Positions 48,108 to 58,308 are shown, counted from the stretch's first letter. The stretch: 64,000 bases of DNA from Rhizobium sp. 007 (GCF_015353075.1 NZ_CP064187.1:1674001-1738000); one strand, 5' to 3'. Numbers and translations: made by a program. Notes: a model not told the origin generated them from the sequence alone.

Positions 48108-48425
48108 TCATTCGGCTCTAAGCGCCGCCTCATAGGCAAGCCGCACCCATCTAGCCATTTCATCCGGATCGTCATAAGCCGCGTCCGGGATCGACCAGTA
48201 AGGCATTTTCAAAGGATTGCCCTTCTTGCCCTCATAGAACCATTGGCTGGAGCCTGCTGCGGCAAACTCCGGCGAGCTCTTGTCGTCGGCCTTGAGCAAC
48301 ACCTCGCCGCCAACTTCGACCGCGACGATACGGCCGAGGTGATAGATGCCCTTGCCGCCGAACATACGCTTGATCGTCACGGGGCCGAGCCCCTGAAACA
48401 TTTCCTCTATACCGGCCGCGTCCAT
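48108..48425 (-). CDS. TfoX N-terminal domain protein
   Basis: 105 residues covering only the TfoX/Sxy N-terminal domain. The core IKRMFGGKGIYHLGRIVAV followed by LLKADDKSSPEF and PYWSIPDAA is diagnostic. In gamma-proteobacteria full TfoX controls competence; the single-domain form in alphaproteobacteria has no established role. It lies 2 bp after the MoCF/MobA fusion gene and closes the leftward cluster. Confidence 0.85.
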   Translation of the reverse strand: MDAAGIEEMFQGLGPVTIKRMFGGKGIYHLGRIVAVEVGGEVLLKADDKSSPEFAAAGSSQWFYEGKKGNPLKMPYWSIPDAAYDDPDEMARWVRLAYEAALRAE

Positions 48426-48427
48426 TG

Positions 48428-50062
48428 CTATCCCTTCAATATGCCGCCTGCTGCGGCAATCGCCTCCGGCGTATCCACGTCAAGATGCGCACTTTCGCCG
48501 ATATCGACATCGACGACCGGCAGCCGCGCCGTCTCGACGATGTGGCGCGCGCCGACATCGCCTTCGAGTGAAAGCACTGCATAATACAATGATCGCGGCA
48601 GAATGACCGGATTTCCGCGTTTGCCTCCGGAGACCGCCCGAACGATCGCCCGGCCCTCGGCCTGCTCGAATGCGCCGATCAAGTGATCGAGGTCCGCCGT
48701 CGAGACCCCCGGCATATCAGCAAGCATGACAAGGACGCCCTCGGCGCCGTTCGCATGGGCATGTGCGAAGCCGGCCGCGAGAGAGCTTGCCATGCCGGAG
48801 GCATAATCGGCGTTGAAGACCGGCTGCACGCTCAAGCCTTCAAGTGCTGCTTCAATCTCAGCACGGCGATGCCCCGTTACGGCCGTAACCGATAAAGCCC
48901 TGCTGGCAACAGCAATGGATGCCGAGCGGCGCACCAGCGGCATGCCATCGAATTCCGCCAGCAGCTTGTGCTGGCCGCCCTCGCCCATGCGGCGCGCTCT
49001 GCCGGCGGCAAGCAGGACGATCGCAACGGAAGCGTCGGCACGTTTCCTGGCAGGCACATCGCGCGGCTGCGGCCGCGATTGTATCTCCATTAGCAGGCCT
49101 CCGACGCCCATTCCGGTCACCTCATGCGCGCTCGGCTCTTCACCGGCCAGAATGCGGTCGAGAACCCAGTCAAAACCGTTTTCCTTCGGACTGCGGGCGC
49201 AACCAGGCGCACCGACGACATAAGTCTCGCCGATGCTGCCGAGGACCATCAGATTTCCCGGATCGACGGGCATGCCGACGCTCAAGATACGCCCGCCCGC
49301 CTCGCGTATTGCCTGCGGAATGACATCCGCCGCGTCGATGACCGCCGAGGCACCGAAGACGATGACGAGCTTCGGCGCCTTCTCCGGAATCCTCATGATA
49401 TCCTGGATCGAAGCGGCAAGAGCCTTGGTCTCATGCGGCACGCGCCGCTCCCGCAGCAGACGATTGCCGCAAGCAGCCAACCGCCGCTCAAGGATGCGCG
49501 CCGTCTTGTCCATCACCGACACTTTCAGCGAAGGCAGTTCCGTGGCAATCAGCGAAACGGCATGGTCGGCAAACAGCTTCACCTGAAATGGCCCACTCGC
49601 GCGAAGCTCCGCACAGGCGGCAATTATCTTCGCGCCCGGAACCGCCAGGGGAATGATCTTGAAGGTCGCCACCATATCGCCGGCGCTGACATGTGTATGA
49701 TCGGCAAGACAGGCGAGCGTGATCGCCGGGTCGATGCGGTTCAGGCGATCGACGGCCTCCCGGTCAGCCACGAAAAGCCCGTCCGCCGCAGCATAGATGT
49801 TGACGCGGCCGGTCGCAGCCTCCGAAAAGCGGAGATGATCGGGCGCGATTGCCTCACTCAGCCGTGCGGCCGCTTCGTCCTCGCCTAGATCGCCGTCCTC
49901 CAGGCGTGCCGCAACAATCTTCTCGATGCCCGAGCTCTTCAGCCGCTCGACGTCGGCAGCGTCAACCACATGCCCTTTGGGCAAAGTCCCATCCGGCATC
50001 TTGACGGAATGGGCGAGCATGAGCCCTTCCGCACCGCCGACATCGAATTCGCCAAAGATCAT
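48428..50062 (-). CDS. Fusion of molybdopterin-binding (MoCF) and MobA/MocA-like nucleotidyltransferase domains
   Basis: 544 residues. The N-terminal 165 residues resemble a MoeA-like start (MLAHSVKMPDGTLPKGHVVD). A MoCF_biosynth domain follows (about 170-330; KLVIVFGASAVIDAADVIPQ, MPVDPGNLMVLG). The C-terminal 190 residues are a MobA/MocA-like NTP transferase starting with VAIVLLAAGRARRMGEGGQH and a metal-site VMLADMPGV. This fits a cytidylyltransferase making molybdopterin cytosine dinucleotide, the cofactor form used by xanthine dehydrogenase- and CO dehydrogenase-type enzymes. It overlaps the XdhC gene by four bases. Confidence 0.85.
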   Translation of the reverse strand: MIFGEFDVGGAEGLMLAHSVKMPDGTLPKGHVVDAADVERLKSSGIEKIVAARLEDGDLGEDEAAARLSEAIAPDHLRFSEAATGRVNIYAAADGLFVADREAVDRLNRIDPAITLACLADHTHVSAGDMVATFKIIPLAVPGAKIIAACAELRASGPFQVKLFADHAVSLIATELPSLKVSVMDKTARILERRLAACGNRLLRERRVPHETKALAASIQDIMRIPEKAPKLVIVFGASAVIDAADVIPQAIREAGGRILSVGMPVDPGNLMVLGSIGETYVVGAPGCARSPKENGFDWVLDRILAGEEPSAHEVTGMGVGGLLMEIQSRPQPRDVPARKRADASVAIVLLAAGRARRMGEGGQHKLLAEFDGMPLVRRSASIAVASRALSVTAVTGHRRAEIEAALEGLSVQPVFNADYASGMASSLAAGFAHAHANGAEGVLVMLADMPGVSTADLDHLIGAFEQAEGRAIVRAVSGGKRGNPVILPRSLYYAVLSLEGDVGARHIVETARLPVVDVDIGESAHLDVDTPEAIAAAGGILKG

Positions 50063-50766
50063 GCTTTGTCACCTTTCGGAGAGGAGACGTCGCGCGAGCG
50101 CAAGGCTTGGATGATCTGCGCAAGGATCGCAACGGCAATCTCCGCCGGGCTGGAGGCGCCGATATCAAGCCCGATAGGGCCATTGATCCTCGCCAGTTCG
50201 CCGTCGGAACAACCCTCCTTCTTCAGCCGCTCGAGACGCGAACCGTGGGTCTTGCGGCTGCCGAGCGCTCCGACATAGAAACAGCCCGTTCGAAGCGCCT
50301 CGGCGATCGGGAAATCATCGATCTTCGGATCATGCGTGACCGCGACGACAGCGGTATAGGCATCGAGCGGACGGTCCTTCAGCACATCGACCGGCCAGTC
50401 GGCGGTGAGATCTATGCCGGCGAAACGCTCCGGCGTTGCAAAGGCGCTTCGCGGATCGATGATGCGGACATCGAAGCCGGCAAGCGCCGCCATCTGCGCC
50501 AGGACCTGGCTAATATGGACCGCGCCGATGATGACGATATGGGCTGGCGGCAGGTGCACATTCAGAAAGTACCTGCCGCCATCGATGTCGCAGATGCCGG
50601 ACTTGCCGGAGCGGAATGCCGCAGCGACGGTATCGCTCAGTGCGCTATCGACCGGCCCGCCTTCGACGATCACGCGATCCGTTCCATGCTCCAAGTTGGT
50701 GACCAGCATCACGGCCTTGCGTGCTCGGCGGGCGGCGTTCAGCCGCTCCAGATTGGCGGCGTCCAT
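50059..50766 (-). CDS. XdhC/CoxF family protein, C-terminal Rossmann part
   Basis: 235 residues. Contains the XdhC_C NAD-binding-like domain: HIVIIGAVHISQVLAQMAAL (about 85-104), AVVAVTHDPKIDDFPIAEAL and YVGALGSRKTHGSRLERLK. XdhC proteins bind the molybdenum cofactor and supply the terminal sulfido ligand to Mo hydroxylases. In many bacteria this domain and XdhC_N are one protein; here they are split between two overlapping genes. ATG 50766 shares its A with the stop of the upstream gene. Confidence 0.88.
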   Translation of the reverse strand: MDAANLERLNAARRARKAVMLVTNLEHGTDRVIVEGGPVDSALSDTVAAAFRSGKSGICDIDGGRYFLNVHLPPAHIVIIGAVHISQVLAQMAALAGFDVRIIDPRSAFATPERFAGIDLTADWPVDVLKDRPLDAYTAVVAVTHDPKIDDFPIAEALRTGCFYVGALGSRKTHGSRLERLKKEGCSDGELARINGPIGLDIGASSPAEIAVAILAQIIQALRSRDVSSPKGDKA

Positions 50767-51095
50767 CAGGTAAGCCTTTCGACAAAGACGCGGATCCGGC
50801 CGCCGCAGGATAGCCCGACGCGCCAGGCGGTCTCGTCGGCAACCCCGAATTCCAGCATCTTCGCCTTGCCGTCGCCGATGACGTCCATCGCCTCCGCGAT
50901 CACCGCACCTTCGACGCAACCGCCGGAGACCGAGCCCTCGAAATTGCCGTCACCATCGATGACCAGATGGCTGCCGGCAGGACGGGGCGCCGAGCCCCAG
51001 GTTTCGATGACGGTCGCGATCGCCACACTGCGGCCGCTTTTCATCCATTCCTCCGCCGTCATCAGCGGATCGAGGTCGAAAGACGTCTCGCTCAT
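50766..51095 (-). CDS. XdhC/CoxI N-terminal domain protein
   Basis: 109 residues, the XdhC_CoxI domain alone: AIATVIETWGSAPRPAGSHL, GSVSGGCVEGAVIAEAMDVI and GVADETAWRVGLSCGGRIRV. The two cysteines, in SGGCVEG and LSCGG, are conserved in the family and may handle the sulfur transferred to the Mo centre. It overlaps the VWA gene upstream by four bases (ATGA). Confidence 0.9.
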   Translation of the reverse strand: MSETSFDLDPLMTAEEWMKSGRSVAIATVIETWGSAPRPAGSHLVIDGDGNFEGSVSGGCVEGAVIAEAMDVIGDGKAKMLEFGVADETAWRVGLSCGGRIRVFVERLT

Positions 51096-52351
51096 GCAAA
51101 ACCTCTCATTCTGTCGAGATAGCGCCGCGGATCGTGCGCCGGTGATCTGCCCGCGTCGAGCGCCGCAGCAAGGTCGCTCAAGGATGATAGATTGTGAACC
51201 GGACGGAGTTCGTCAACATGCGGCAACATGGCGCGAACGCCGCGAGCCCGCGGCTCAAAGCCCTCGAAGCGCAGAAGCGGGTTCAGCCAGATCAGCCGCC
51301 GGCAGGATCGGTGCAGCCGGTCCATTTCTTCGGCCAGCAATTCGATGCCTTCCCGCTCCAGCCCGTCGGTGATCAGCAGCACCAACGCGCCCTGCCCGAG
51401 GACGCGGCGTCCCCACAGCCGGTTGAACTCCCTCACCGTTTCGCCGATACGAGTGCCGCCCGACCAGTCCTTCACCGCGGCAGCACATTCGTTCAGTGCC
51501 TCGTCCGGATCCTTGTGGCGCATCTGCCTGGTGACATTGGTGAGCCGCGTTCCGAAAAGGAACGTATGGACGCGGCGCCGGCTCTCCGTCAGCACGTGCA
51601 GGAAATGCAGGAAGATACGGGTGTACTGGCTCATCGAGCCCGAAATATCCGCAAGCACCACCAAAGGCGGTTGGATCTCTTTCTGTTCGCGATAGCGCGG
51701 CAGGATCAGCGACCCGCCGGTGCGCAGCGCCGAGCGCATCGTCGCGCGCGGATCGACCTGCCGGTGAACATGCGATTGCCTGAAACGCCGAGTTGGAACG
51801 CTGTCGAGCGGCAGTTGCAGCCGGACCAGTTCTTTTCTCGCCAACGCAATTTCCGCCGCCGACATTTGCGCGAAATCCATCCGGCGAAAGACTTCGTTCC
51901 CGGAGGTGGTGAACCGCGCGTCGATCTCGATATCCGGCTCATCACGAGGGGGCCTATTGTCGCGCCGATCACCGAGAAGCGCATCGCTGGCGCGCGTTTC
52001 GCCCGCCTTCGCCTTTTCCCTTCGACGGTTGTCCGGCGCCTGCGGCAACATCATCGCAATCATCTTCTCCACGAGATCGCGGGAGCGCCAGAAAAGCCGG
52101 AAGGCTTCGTCGAAGACAGGCCTGTCCTCGTGCCGTTTGACGAAGACCGAAAAGAGCGCCGCGTGGAATTCCTCGCGCGAACCCATGCCGATCGCCTCGA
52201 CAGCTTCGATAGCATCGGCAATGGATCCCGGACCGATCTTGAGCCCGGCGTTACGGAGCGCCCTGGCGAAGAAGACGATATTGTCGGCAAAGCGCCCCTC
52301 GGCCGGCGGCGGCGGAACGACGATCCCATCCTGCGCAGGTTGCGTTTTCAT
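51092..52351 (-). CDS. CoxE-type VWA domain protein
   Basis: 419 residues. The N-terminal part (about 15-200) is helical. The C-terminal VWA domain (about 225-400) has a full MIDAS: DISGSMS, the Thr in GGTRIGE and Asp in LLITDG. With its MoxR neighbour it forms the CoxD/CoxE-like ATPase-VWA pair known from Oligotropha/Afipia, where it matures the Mo-Cu site of CO dehydrogenase. The frame is open far upstream, but ATG 52351 (MKTQPAQDG) follows the moxR stop by two bases. Confidence 0.88.
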   Translation of the reverse strand: MKTQPAQDGIVVPPPPAEGRFADNIVFFARALRNAGLKIGPGSIADAIEAVEAIGMGSREEFHAALFSVFVKRHEDRPVFDEAFRLFWRSRDLVEKMIAMMLPQAPDNRRREKAKAGETRASDALLGDRRDNRPPRDEPDIEIDARFTTSGNEVFRRMDFAQMSAAEIALARKELVRLQLPLDSVPTRRFRQSHVHRQVDPRATMRSALRTGGSLILPRYREQKEIQPPLVVLADISGSMSQYTRIFLHFLHVLTESRRRVHTFLFGTRLTNVTRQMRHKDPDEALNECAAAVKDWSGGTRIGETVREFNRLWGRRVLGQGALVLLITDGLEREGIELLAEEMDRLHRSCRRLIWLNPLLRFEGFEPRARGVRAMLPHVDELRPVHNLSSLSDLAAALDAGRSPAHDPRRYLDRMRGFA

Positions 52352-52353
52352 CT

Positions 52354-53277
52354 TTAACCCGCTGCCCTCAACTCGTCCTTGACCTCGGTCAGCACACGAG
52401 CGCCTTCGCCGCCATGAATGCGCGCAATGTCGTCCTGGTATTTCAGGAGCGTACCGATCGTGTCGGAAATGGTCTCCGGATCGAGCGCCAGACGGTCGAG
52501 TTCGGTCAGCGCCGTCGCCCAGTCGATCGTCTCTGCCACGCCGGGGTTCTTGAAGAGATCGAGCGTGCGCAGCTTCTGCACATAGGCGATAATCTGCTGG
52601 GAGAGAGCCTCGTTGCAGCCGGGCACCTTCCGGCGGATGATCTCCAATTCCTGCGCGGCCTCCGGATAATCGACCCAGTGATAGAGGCACCGGCGCTTCA
52701 ACGCATCGTGCACTTCGCGCGTCCGGTTGGTCGTGATGATGACGATCGGCGGCTCGGCGGCCTTGATGGTCCCGAGCTCGGGGATCGTCACCTGGAAATC
52801 CGAGAGCACTTCCAGCAGGAAGGCTTCGAAAGCCTCGTCGGTACGGTCGAGTTCGTCGATCAGGAAGACCGGCGCACGGCCTTCCGCAGACGAAAGCGCC
52901 TGCAACACAGGGCGGCGGATAAGGTAGCGCTCGGAAAAGATATCGGATTCGATACGGCTGCGATCGGTCAATCCAGAGGCTTCGGCAAGCCGGATCTCCA
53001 GCATCTGCGCCGGATAATTCCACTCGTAGACGGCGGATGCGATATCGAGGCCTTCGTAGCATTGCAGCCGGATCAGCGGCCGGTCGAGCGCCTTCGACAG
53101 CACCTTCGCGATCTCGGTCTTCCCGACGCCGGCCTCTCCTTCGAGAAACAGCGGCCGCTTCATCTTCAGGGCGAGAAAGAGGACCGTCGCCAGCGACCGG
53201 CCTGCGAGATAATCCTCTCTTGCCAGCATGGCGATCGTCTCGTCGATAGACGCGGGCGGCAGCGGATGATCGGGCAT
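52354..53277 (-). CDS. MoxR-type AAA+ ATPase (CoxD-like)
   Basis: 307 residues. Walker A is FLEGEAGVGKTEIAK (about 40-54), Walker B VFLIDELDRTD, sensor 1 TTNRTREV, and the C-terminal lid domain covers about 200-300. MoxR ATPases act as chaperone-like machines with a VWA partner, here the gene directly downstream. GGGAGGAGAC precedes the ATG. It heads the tightly packed maturation cluster; the flavin reductase gene lies 21 bp upstream on the same strand. Confidence 0.9.
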   Translation of the reverse strand: MPDHPLPPASIDETIAMLAREDYLAGRSLATVLFLALKMKRPLFLEGEAGVGKTEIAKVLSKALDRPLIRLQCYEGLDIASAVYEWNYPAQMLEIRLAEASGLTDRSRIESDIFSERYLIRRPVLQALSSAEGRAPVFLIDELDRTDEAFEAFLLEVLSDFQVTIPELGTIKAAEPPIVIITTNRTREVHDALKRRCLYHWVDYPEAAQELEIIRRKVPGCNEALSQQIIAYVQKLRTLDLFKNPGVAETIDWATALTELDRLALDPETISDTIGTLLKYQDDIARIHGGEGARVLTEVKDELRAAG

Positions 53278-53298
53278 GTCTCCTCCCTTTTAAGGGAG

Positions 53299-53793
53299 TT
53301 ATAGCGTGTGGTAGTCGCGGTTCATATAGAGCAGCGCCGGTTTTGTTTCGTTGAAACGCACGGCCACGACCTCACCGAAAATGATGTGGTGGGTCGACAT
53401 CTCCTTGATCTCCATCACCCTGCAATCGAAGGAGGCAAGCGAATCCCAGAGCACGGGCGCACCGGTGACCAGCTTGTCGAACTTGCCGGTCGCGAACCGC
53501 TCATCGTTGCTCATCGGCGTTCGTCCGGAAAAGGCGTCGGCCAGCGCCTGATGGTGCGCGCCGAGCGTGTTCAGCGCGAAAATGCCGCTCTGGAAGAAGA
53601 TGTCGTTCTTCGGATTGCTGTTGTTGAGGCAGACGAGCACGCAGGCCGGATCGTCGGATACCGAACAGGCTGCGGTGATCGTCACCCCGCGGCGTGTCTC
53701 GCCAAGCACCGTCGTCACGAGCTGCACATGACCGCCGAAACGGCTCATGGCATCGCGATAGAGCTGCGGATCGATCGGCTGCCTGTTCAACAA
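53299..53793 (-). CDS. Flavin reductase-like FMN-binding protein
   Basis: 164 residues, HpaC/RutF-type flavin reductase. The conserved RFGGHVQLVTTVLGETRRGV start and ITAACSVSDDPACVLVCLNN with the FMN-binding Thr/Ser are typical. It provides reduced FMN/FAD to a monooxygenase or reduces free flavin; no monooxygenase gene is visible nearby. It is likely co-transcribed with the MoxR cluster, as the gap is 21 bp. Confidence 0.88.
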   Translation of the reverse strand: MLNRQPIDPQLYRDAMSRFGGHVQLVTTVLGETRRGVTITAACSVSDDPACVLVCLNNSNPKNDIFFQSGIFALNTLGAHHQALADAFSGRTPMSNDERFATGKFDKLVTGAPVLWDSLASFDCRVMEIKEMSTHHIIFGEVVAVRFNETKPALLYMNRDYHTL

Positions 53794-53966
53794 ATGCGGT
53801 CTCCTGCGGCCGCGCCGCCTATTCTTGTGCCGCTAATATGGATGCCATCGGTTACCTTTTCTACAATGAAGCCGACGAAATGCGGCGCATTCCGCCTGTT
53901 TTTCTTTGACGATTGCCGAAGGGCAGCTAAAAGGGCATGAAGGGCGACAGGGAACCGGCGATTTTC

Positions 53967-55049
53967 ATGAGTATTCTGCGTGGCATAGCGGCTTTTTCGA
54001 TGCTGTTTCTTGCAGCAGCCGAAAGCCATGCTGCGGGCGTTACGATCGGCGTCGTCGCCCCCCAGGGCGGCAACCTGCAGCAACTTGGCGCGCAGGTCTT
54101 CGCCGGAGCGAACTATCAGATCACCAAGGATGGCAATACCGTCGTCACAATCAACGAGCCCTGCGAGGAAAACAGTGGTGCCGCGATTGCCGATGCGCTG
54201 GTGAACGCCAAGGTGCAAGTCGCAATCGGCTTTCTCTGCAGCGAAACGCTGGAAAGTGCATTGCCGAAGCTCAAGGATGCGAACATTCCGGCGATCACCG
54301 TCTCGGTACGCGCACGCATCCTGATGGAAGACGCATTGAAGAACGGCTGGCCGTTGTTTCGTCTGGCGCCGGCCGATGGCGCCGAAGCCGCACGCATCAT
54401 CGACGCGATCCTCAACGACTGGGAGGCAGCGCCGATCGCCCTCATCGAGGACGGCACCATCCATGGCCGCGAACTGACCGAGGCCATCCGGAATGCGCTT
54501 GAGGAAAAAGGGCTGAAGCCCGTCTTTACGGACACCTATCGCCCGGGTCAGGACCAGCAGATCGCCCTCGTCCGCCGCCTGAAGAAGGCCGGCGCCACCA
54601 AGGTTTTCATCGGCGGCGACCGCGGCGACGTCGCAGTCATCGCCCGAGATGCCGCAGCTGAGAAGATTCCGCTCGCTATTTTGGGCGGAGATGCAATGCG
54701 CGCGGCAAACCAGCCGCTGCCGCTTCCGGACGGCGTGCGTGCGGTCACCATGCCGGAATTCGACACTCTGCAGCCCGCACAAGCCGCAGCGGCGGCATTG
54801 CGCGCGCAAGGCATCGAGCCTGAAGGCTATGTCCTGCCGGCAGCCGCAGCAGCGGCCGTCGCGCAGCAGGCGGCAACGGCCGCCACGGCAGAAGGAAAGA
54901 CGGTGGCGGAAAAACTCGTCGGCACGAGGTTCTCTACGCCGATCGGCGATCTAACGTTCACGGCTGGCCACGAGCTTTCGGAGAACCCTTACAGGCTGCT
55001 GGAATGGCGCCGCGGCATTTTCGCCGCGCCCGCCGCGCCCGGCGATTAG
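53967..55049 (+). CDS. ABC transporter periplasmic binding protein (branched-chain amino acid type)
   Basis: 360 residues. Signal peptide at 1-22 (LRGIAAFSMLFLAAAESHAA), then a type I periplasmic binding fold: GVTIGVVAPQGGNLQQLGAQ, a CxxN-type NEPCEENSGA and GFLCSETLESALPKL region, and FIGGDRGDVAVIARDA. The family binds leucine, isoleucine, valine or amides. No permease or ATPase genes are next to it, so it is an orphan receptor or serves a transporter encoded elsewhere. The ATG ten codons upstream would block the signal peptide, so I use 53967. Confidence 0.88.
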   Translation: MSILRGIAAFSMLFLAAAESHAAGVTIGVVAPQGGNLQQLGAQVFAGANYQITKDGNTVVTINEPCEENSGAAIADALVNAKVQVAIGFLCSETLESALPKLKDANIPAITVSVRARILMEDALKNGWPLFRLAPADGAEAARIIDAILNDWEAAPIALIEDGTIHGRELTEAIRNALEEKGLKPVFTDTYRPGQDQQIALVRRLKKAGATKVFIGGDRGDVAVIARDAAAEKIPLAILGGDAMRAANQPLPLPDGVRAVTMPEFDTLQPAQAAAAALRAQGIEPEGYVLPAAAAAAVAQQAATAATAEGKTVAEKLVGTRFSTPIGDLTFTAGHELSENPYRLLEWRRGIFAAPAAPGD

Positions 55050-55164
55050 CCCGAGACGAGAATGCCGTTTACGCAGAGTTCACGAGTGCAGCGTTGATGC
55101 TGTTGCCCGTTCGATTGAGCCCTGCTAAACCGCCGCAAGTTCCCCACGGAGAGAGAAGAGTGCC

Positions 55165-55842
55165 ATGACCCTGCCGATCCGGATTGCCCCCTCCATTCTG
55201 GCTGCGGATTTTGCCAAGCTCGGACAGGAAGTGCGCGATGTGACGGCGGCAGGCGCAGACTGGATCCACCTCGACGTCATGGACGGCCATTTCGTGCCGA
55301 ACATCTCCTTCGGCGCCGACGTCATCAAGTCGTTGCGCTCCTATACGGACGCGACTTTCGATTGCCACCTGATGATCTCGCCGGCCGATCCTTATCTGGA
55401 GGCTTTCGCCAAGGCTGGCTGCGACCGCATCACGGTTCATGCTGAGGCAGGACCGCATCTTCACCGCTCGCTGCAGACGATCCGCAATCTCGGTAAGAAG
55501 GTCGGAGTGACGGTCAATCCGGCAACACCGCTGTCGGCGATCGAGAACGTTCTCGACGACGTCGACCTCATCCTCATCATGTCGGTGAACCCCGGCTTCG
55601 GCGGCCAGAAATTCATTCCCGCGATGGCCGGAAAGATTGCAGCCGCGAAATCCCTGATCGGTGACAGGCCGATCGAGCTTGAGGTCGACGGCGGCGTCAC
55701 GGTCGAGACCGCACCGATCGTCGGCAAGGCGGGCTGCAATGTGCTCGTCGCCGGTTCGGCGATCTTCAAGGGCGCCTCCGTCGAAGCCTACCGCACCGCC
55801 ATCAGCGACCTGCGAAGCGCTGCAAAGGCCGGGCGCTCATGA
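55165..55842 (+). CDS. rpe: Ribulose-phosphate 3-epimerase
   Basis: 225 residues. Interconverts ribulose-5-phosphate and xylulose-5-phosphate in the pentose phosphate pathway. TIM-barrel signatures: [38 protein letters not shown] with metal ligands, [14 protein letters not shown] and [21 protein letters not shown] precedes the ATG. It is followed after 19 bp by a small membrane protein gene. Confidence 0.97.
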   Translation: MTLPIRIAPSILAADFAKLGQEVRDVTAAGADWIHLDVMDGHFVPNISFGADVIKSLRSYTDATFDCHLMISPADPYLEAFAKAGCDRITVHAEAGPHLHRSLQTIRNLGKKVGVTVNPATPLSAIENVLDDVDLILIMSVNPGFGGQKFIPAMAGKIAAAKSLIGDRPIELEVDGGVTVETAPIVGKAGCNVLVAGSAIFKGASVEAYRTAISDLRSAAKAGRS

Positions 55843-55861
55843 CATTGGCATATCGTTGACG

Positions 55862-56347
55862 ATGGACCGGATACGCGCTGCCAGACCACCCATTTTCGAG
55901 CTGTTTGGCGGCGCCGCGCTTTGGGGCTTCATGATGATGGCCTCGGCGATGTCGGCGCTTTACATGCGCAATCGCCTCGAGACGGAACACGCGGCCGAAC
56001 TGGCGCTTCTCTATTTCGCCGGCGGCCTTTTCTCCTGGCCCTTCATGCTGCCGATCGGCCGCTTCTTCGCCTACCGGCGCCGGATCGAAACGCGCTTTGC
56101 CGCCTTCTTCGTCTGCCTGACGGCGGGCACGATGCTGATGACGGCATTTCTCTTTTCCATGGACTACCGCATTTTCTATTCGCGCTGGCATGCGCCGTTC
56201 GGCAGCCTGGTATGGACCTACCAGTTCATCTTCACCGGCGCGAACGCCGTCTATCAGTTCCTGGTCCTCGGTCTGCGGCTCTTCCTGCCGTTCGGCCTCG
56301 TCTTCCTGCTTGTAACCAGCTACGCGCTTGCAAAACGCATGCGTTGA
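55862..56347 (+). CDS. Small integral membrane protein, hypothetical
   Basis: 161 residues with four predicted transmembrane helices (about 10-32, 45-62, 78-98 and 116-152). Loop residues are basic (FAYRRRIETRF). No recognised family. It sits between rpe and purB on the same strand, 19 bp and 64 bp from them, and may be in their transcript. Start ATG 55862 follows a TTG three codons earlier that is also possible. Confidence 0.7.
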   Translation: MDRIRAARPPIFELFGGAALWGFMMMASAMSALYMRNRLETEHAAELALLYFAGGLFSWPFMLPIGRFFAYRRRIETRFAAFFVCLTAGTMLMTAFLFSMDYRIFYSRWHAPFGSLVWTYQFIFTGANAVYQFLVLGLRLFLPFGLVFLLVTSYALAKRMR

Positions 56348-56411
56348 GATTACCGCGCGTCTTTGCTACAGGGGCGCCAGAAAGTCTTCCTCGCAACGAA
56401 AGCAGTGTGCC

Positions 56412-57713
<1,302 letters not shown>

Positions 57714-57733
57714 CCCCCGGCTGCATTCGAAAA

Positions 57734-57755
57734 CGGCGCCGGAGCAACGGCGCCG
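57734..57755. terminator. Hairpin between purB and the Fe-permease gene
   Basis: Two identical copies of the self-complementary octamer CGGCGCCG, six bases apart, form a perfect 8-bp stem between convergent genes. No T-tract follows, so termination is likely but not certain. Confidence 0.55.
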
Positions 57756-57758
57756 ATG

Positions 57759-58223
57759 TCATTTCTGCTTGCGCGTTTTCGATGGTGCAGCGTGTTTGCT
57801 TCCCTGCGATCTTTTGCGGCGTCCTTCCACCGCCGGCGATACATTGCTCGCCTCCGTCCGGCCTTTCCCTCTGGCGGCTTTCGCCACCAGCCGGTCTAGA
57901 TGTTTCAAATCCTCCTCGTCGAGGTTTTCGATACCGATGAAGCGGTTCTCGGCATGGCTGGTCAGGATGAGTTCATCGAGCTTGGCCTGGATGGCTCGCG
58001 TGTCGCGCATCTGCGCGTTCTGCAGCACGAAAACCATGAGGAAGGTCACGATCGTCGTGCCTGTATTGATGATCAGCTGCCATGTTTCCGAATAGTCGAA
58101 GAACGGCCCCAACACCGCCCAGACAATGACGACCGCGACCGCGAGAACGAAGACGGCCGGCTTGCCCGCCCATTCCGACACGTTGGTGGCAAAGCGGGTA
58201 AAGACGTGCCGCGGTGCTGGCAT
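57759..58223 (-). CDS. Low-affinity iron permease family protein
   Basis: 154 residues with two transmembrane helices (about 23-43 and 53-75) and a conserved FAxxxSxWAGKPxxFxxA start (FATNVSEWAGKPAVFVLAVA). NTGTTIVTFLMVFVLQNAQM with NRDTxAIQxKLDEL-like RDTRAIQAKLDELI is the signature of the PF04120 family. The tail (about 115-154) is basic. Iron transport is the family name; direct evidence in bacteria is limited. I start at 58223 with an ideal GGAGG; an ATG seven codons upstream lies in the loop of a hairpin that would hide this GGAGG. Confidence 0.85.
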   Translation of the reverse strand: MPAPRHVFTRFATNVSEWAGKPAVFVLAVAVVIVWAVLGPFFDYSETWQLIINTGTTIVTFLMVFVLQNAQMRDTRAIQAKLDELILTSHAENRFIGIENLDEEDLKHLDRLVAKAARGKGRTEASNVSPAVEGRRKRSQGSKHAAPSKTRKQK

Positions 58224-58228
58224 GGAAG

Positions 58229-58267
58229 CCTCCTTCAAAGACATCGTCAGATTAACTTTGAAGGAGG
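58229..58267 (-). promoter_or_regulatory. 12-bp perfect hairpin sequestering the ribosome binding site
   Basis: In the 5' leader of the iron-permease-like gene, CCTCCTTCAAAG (minus strand, 58267-58256) pairs perfectly with CTTTGAAGGAGG (58240-58229) around a 15-nt loop. The second arm contains the GGAGG Shine-Dalgarno of the start at 58223. Folding of the leader would block ribosome access, so translational control by a trans factor, RNA or temperature is plausible (inference). Confidence 0.7.
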
Positions 58268-58308
58268 TTGCAGGTTCCGCTCGCTTAACGCACAGACTGC
58301 ATCGTGCC

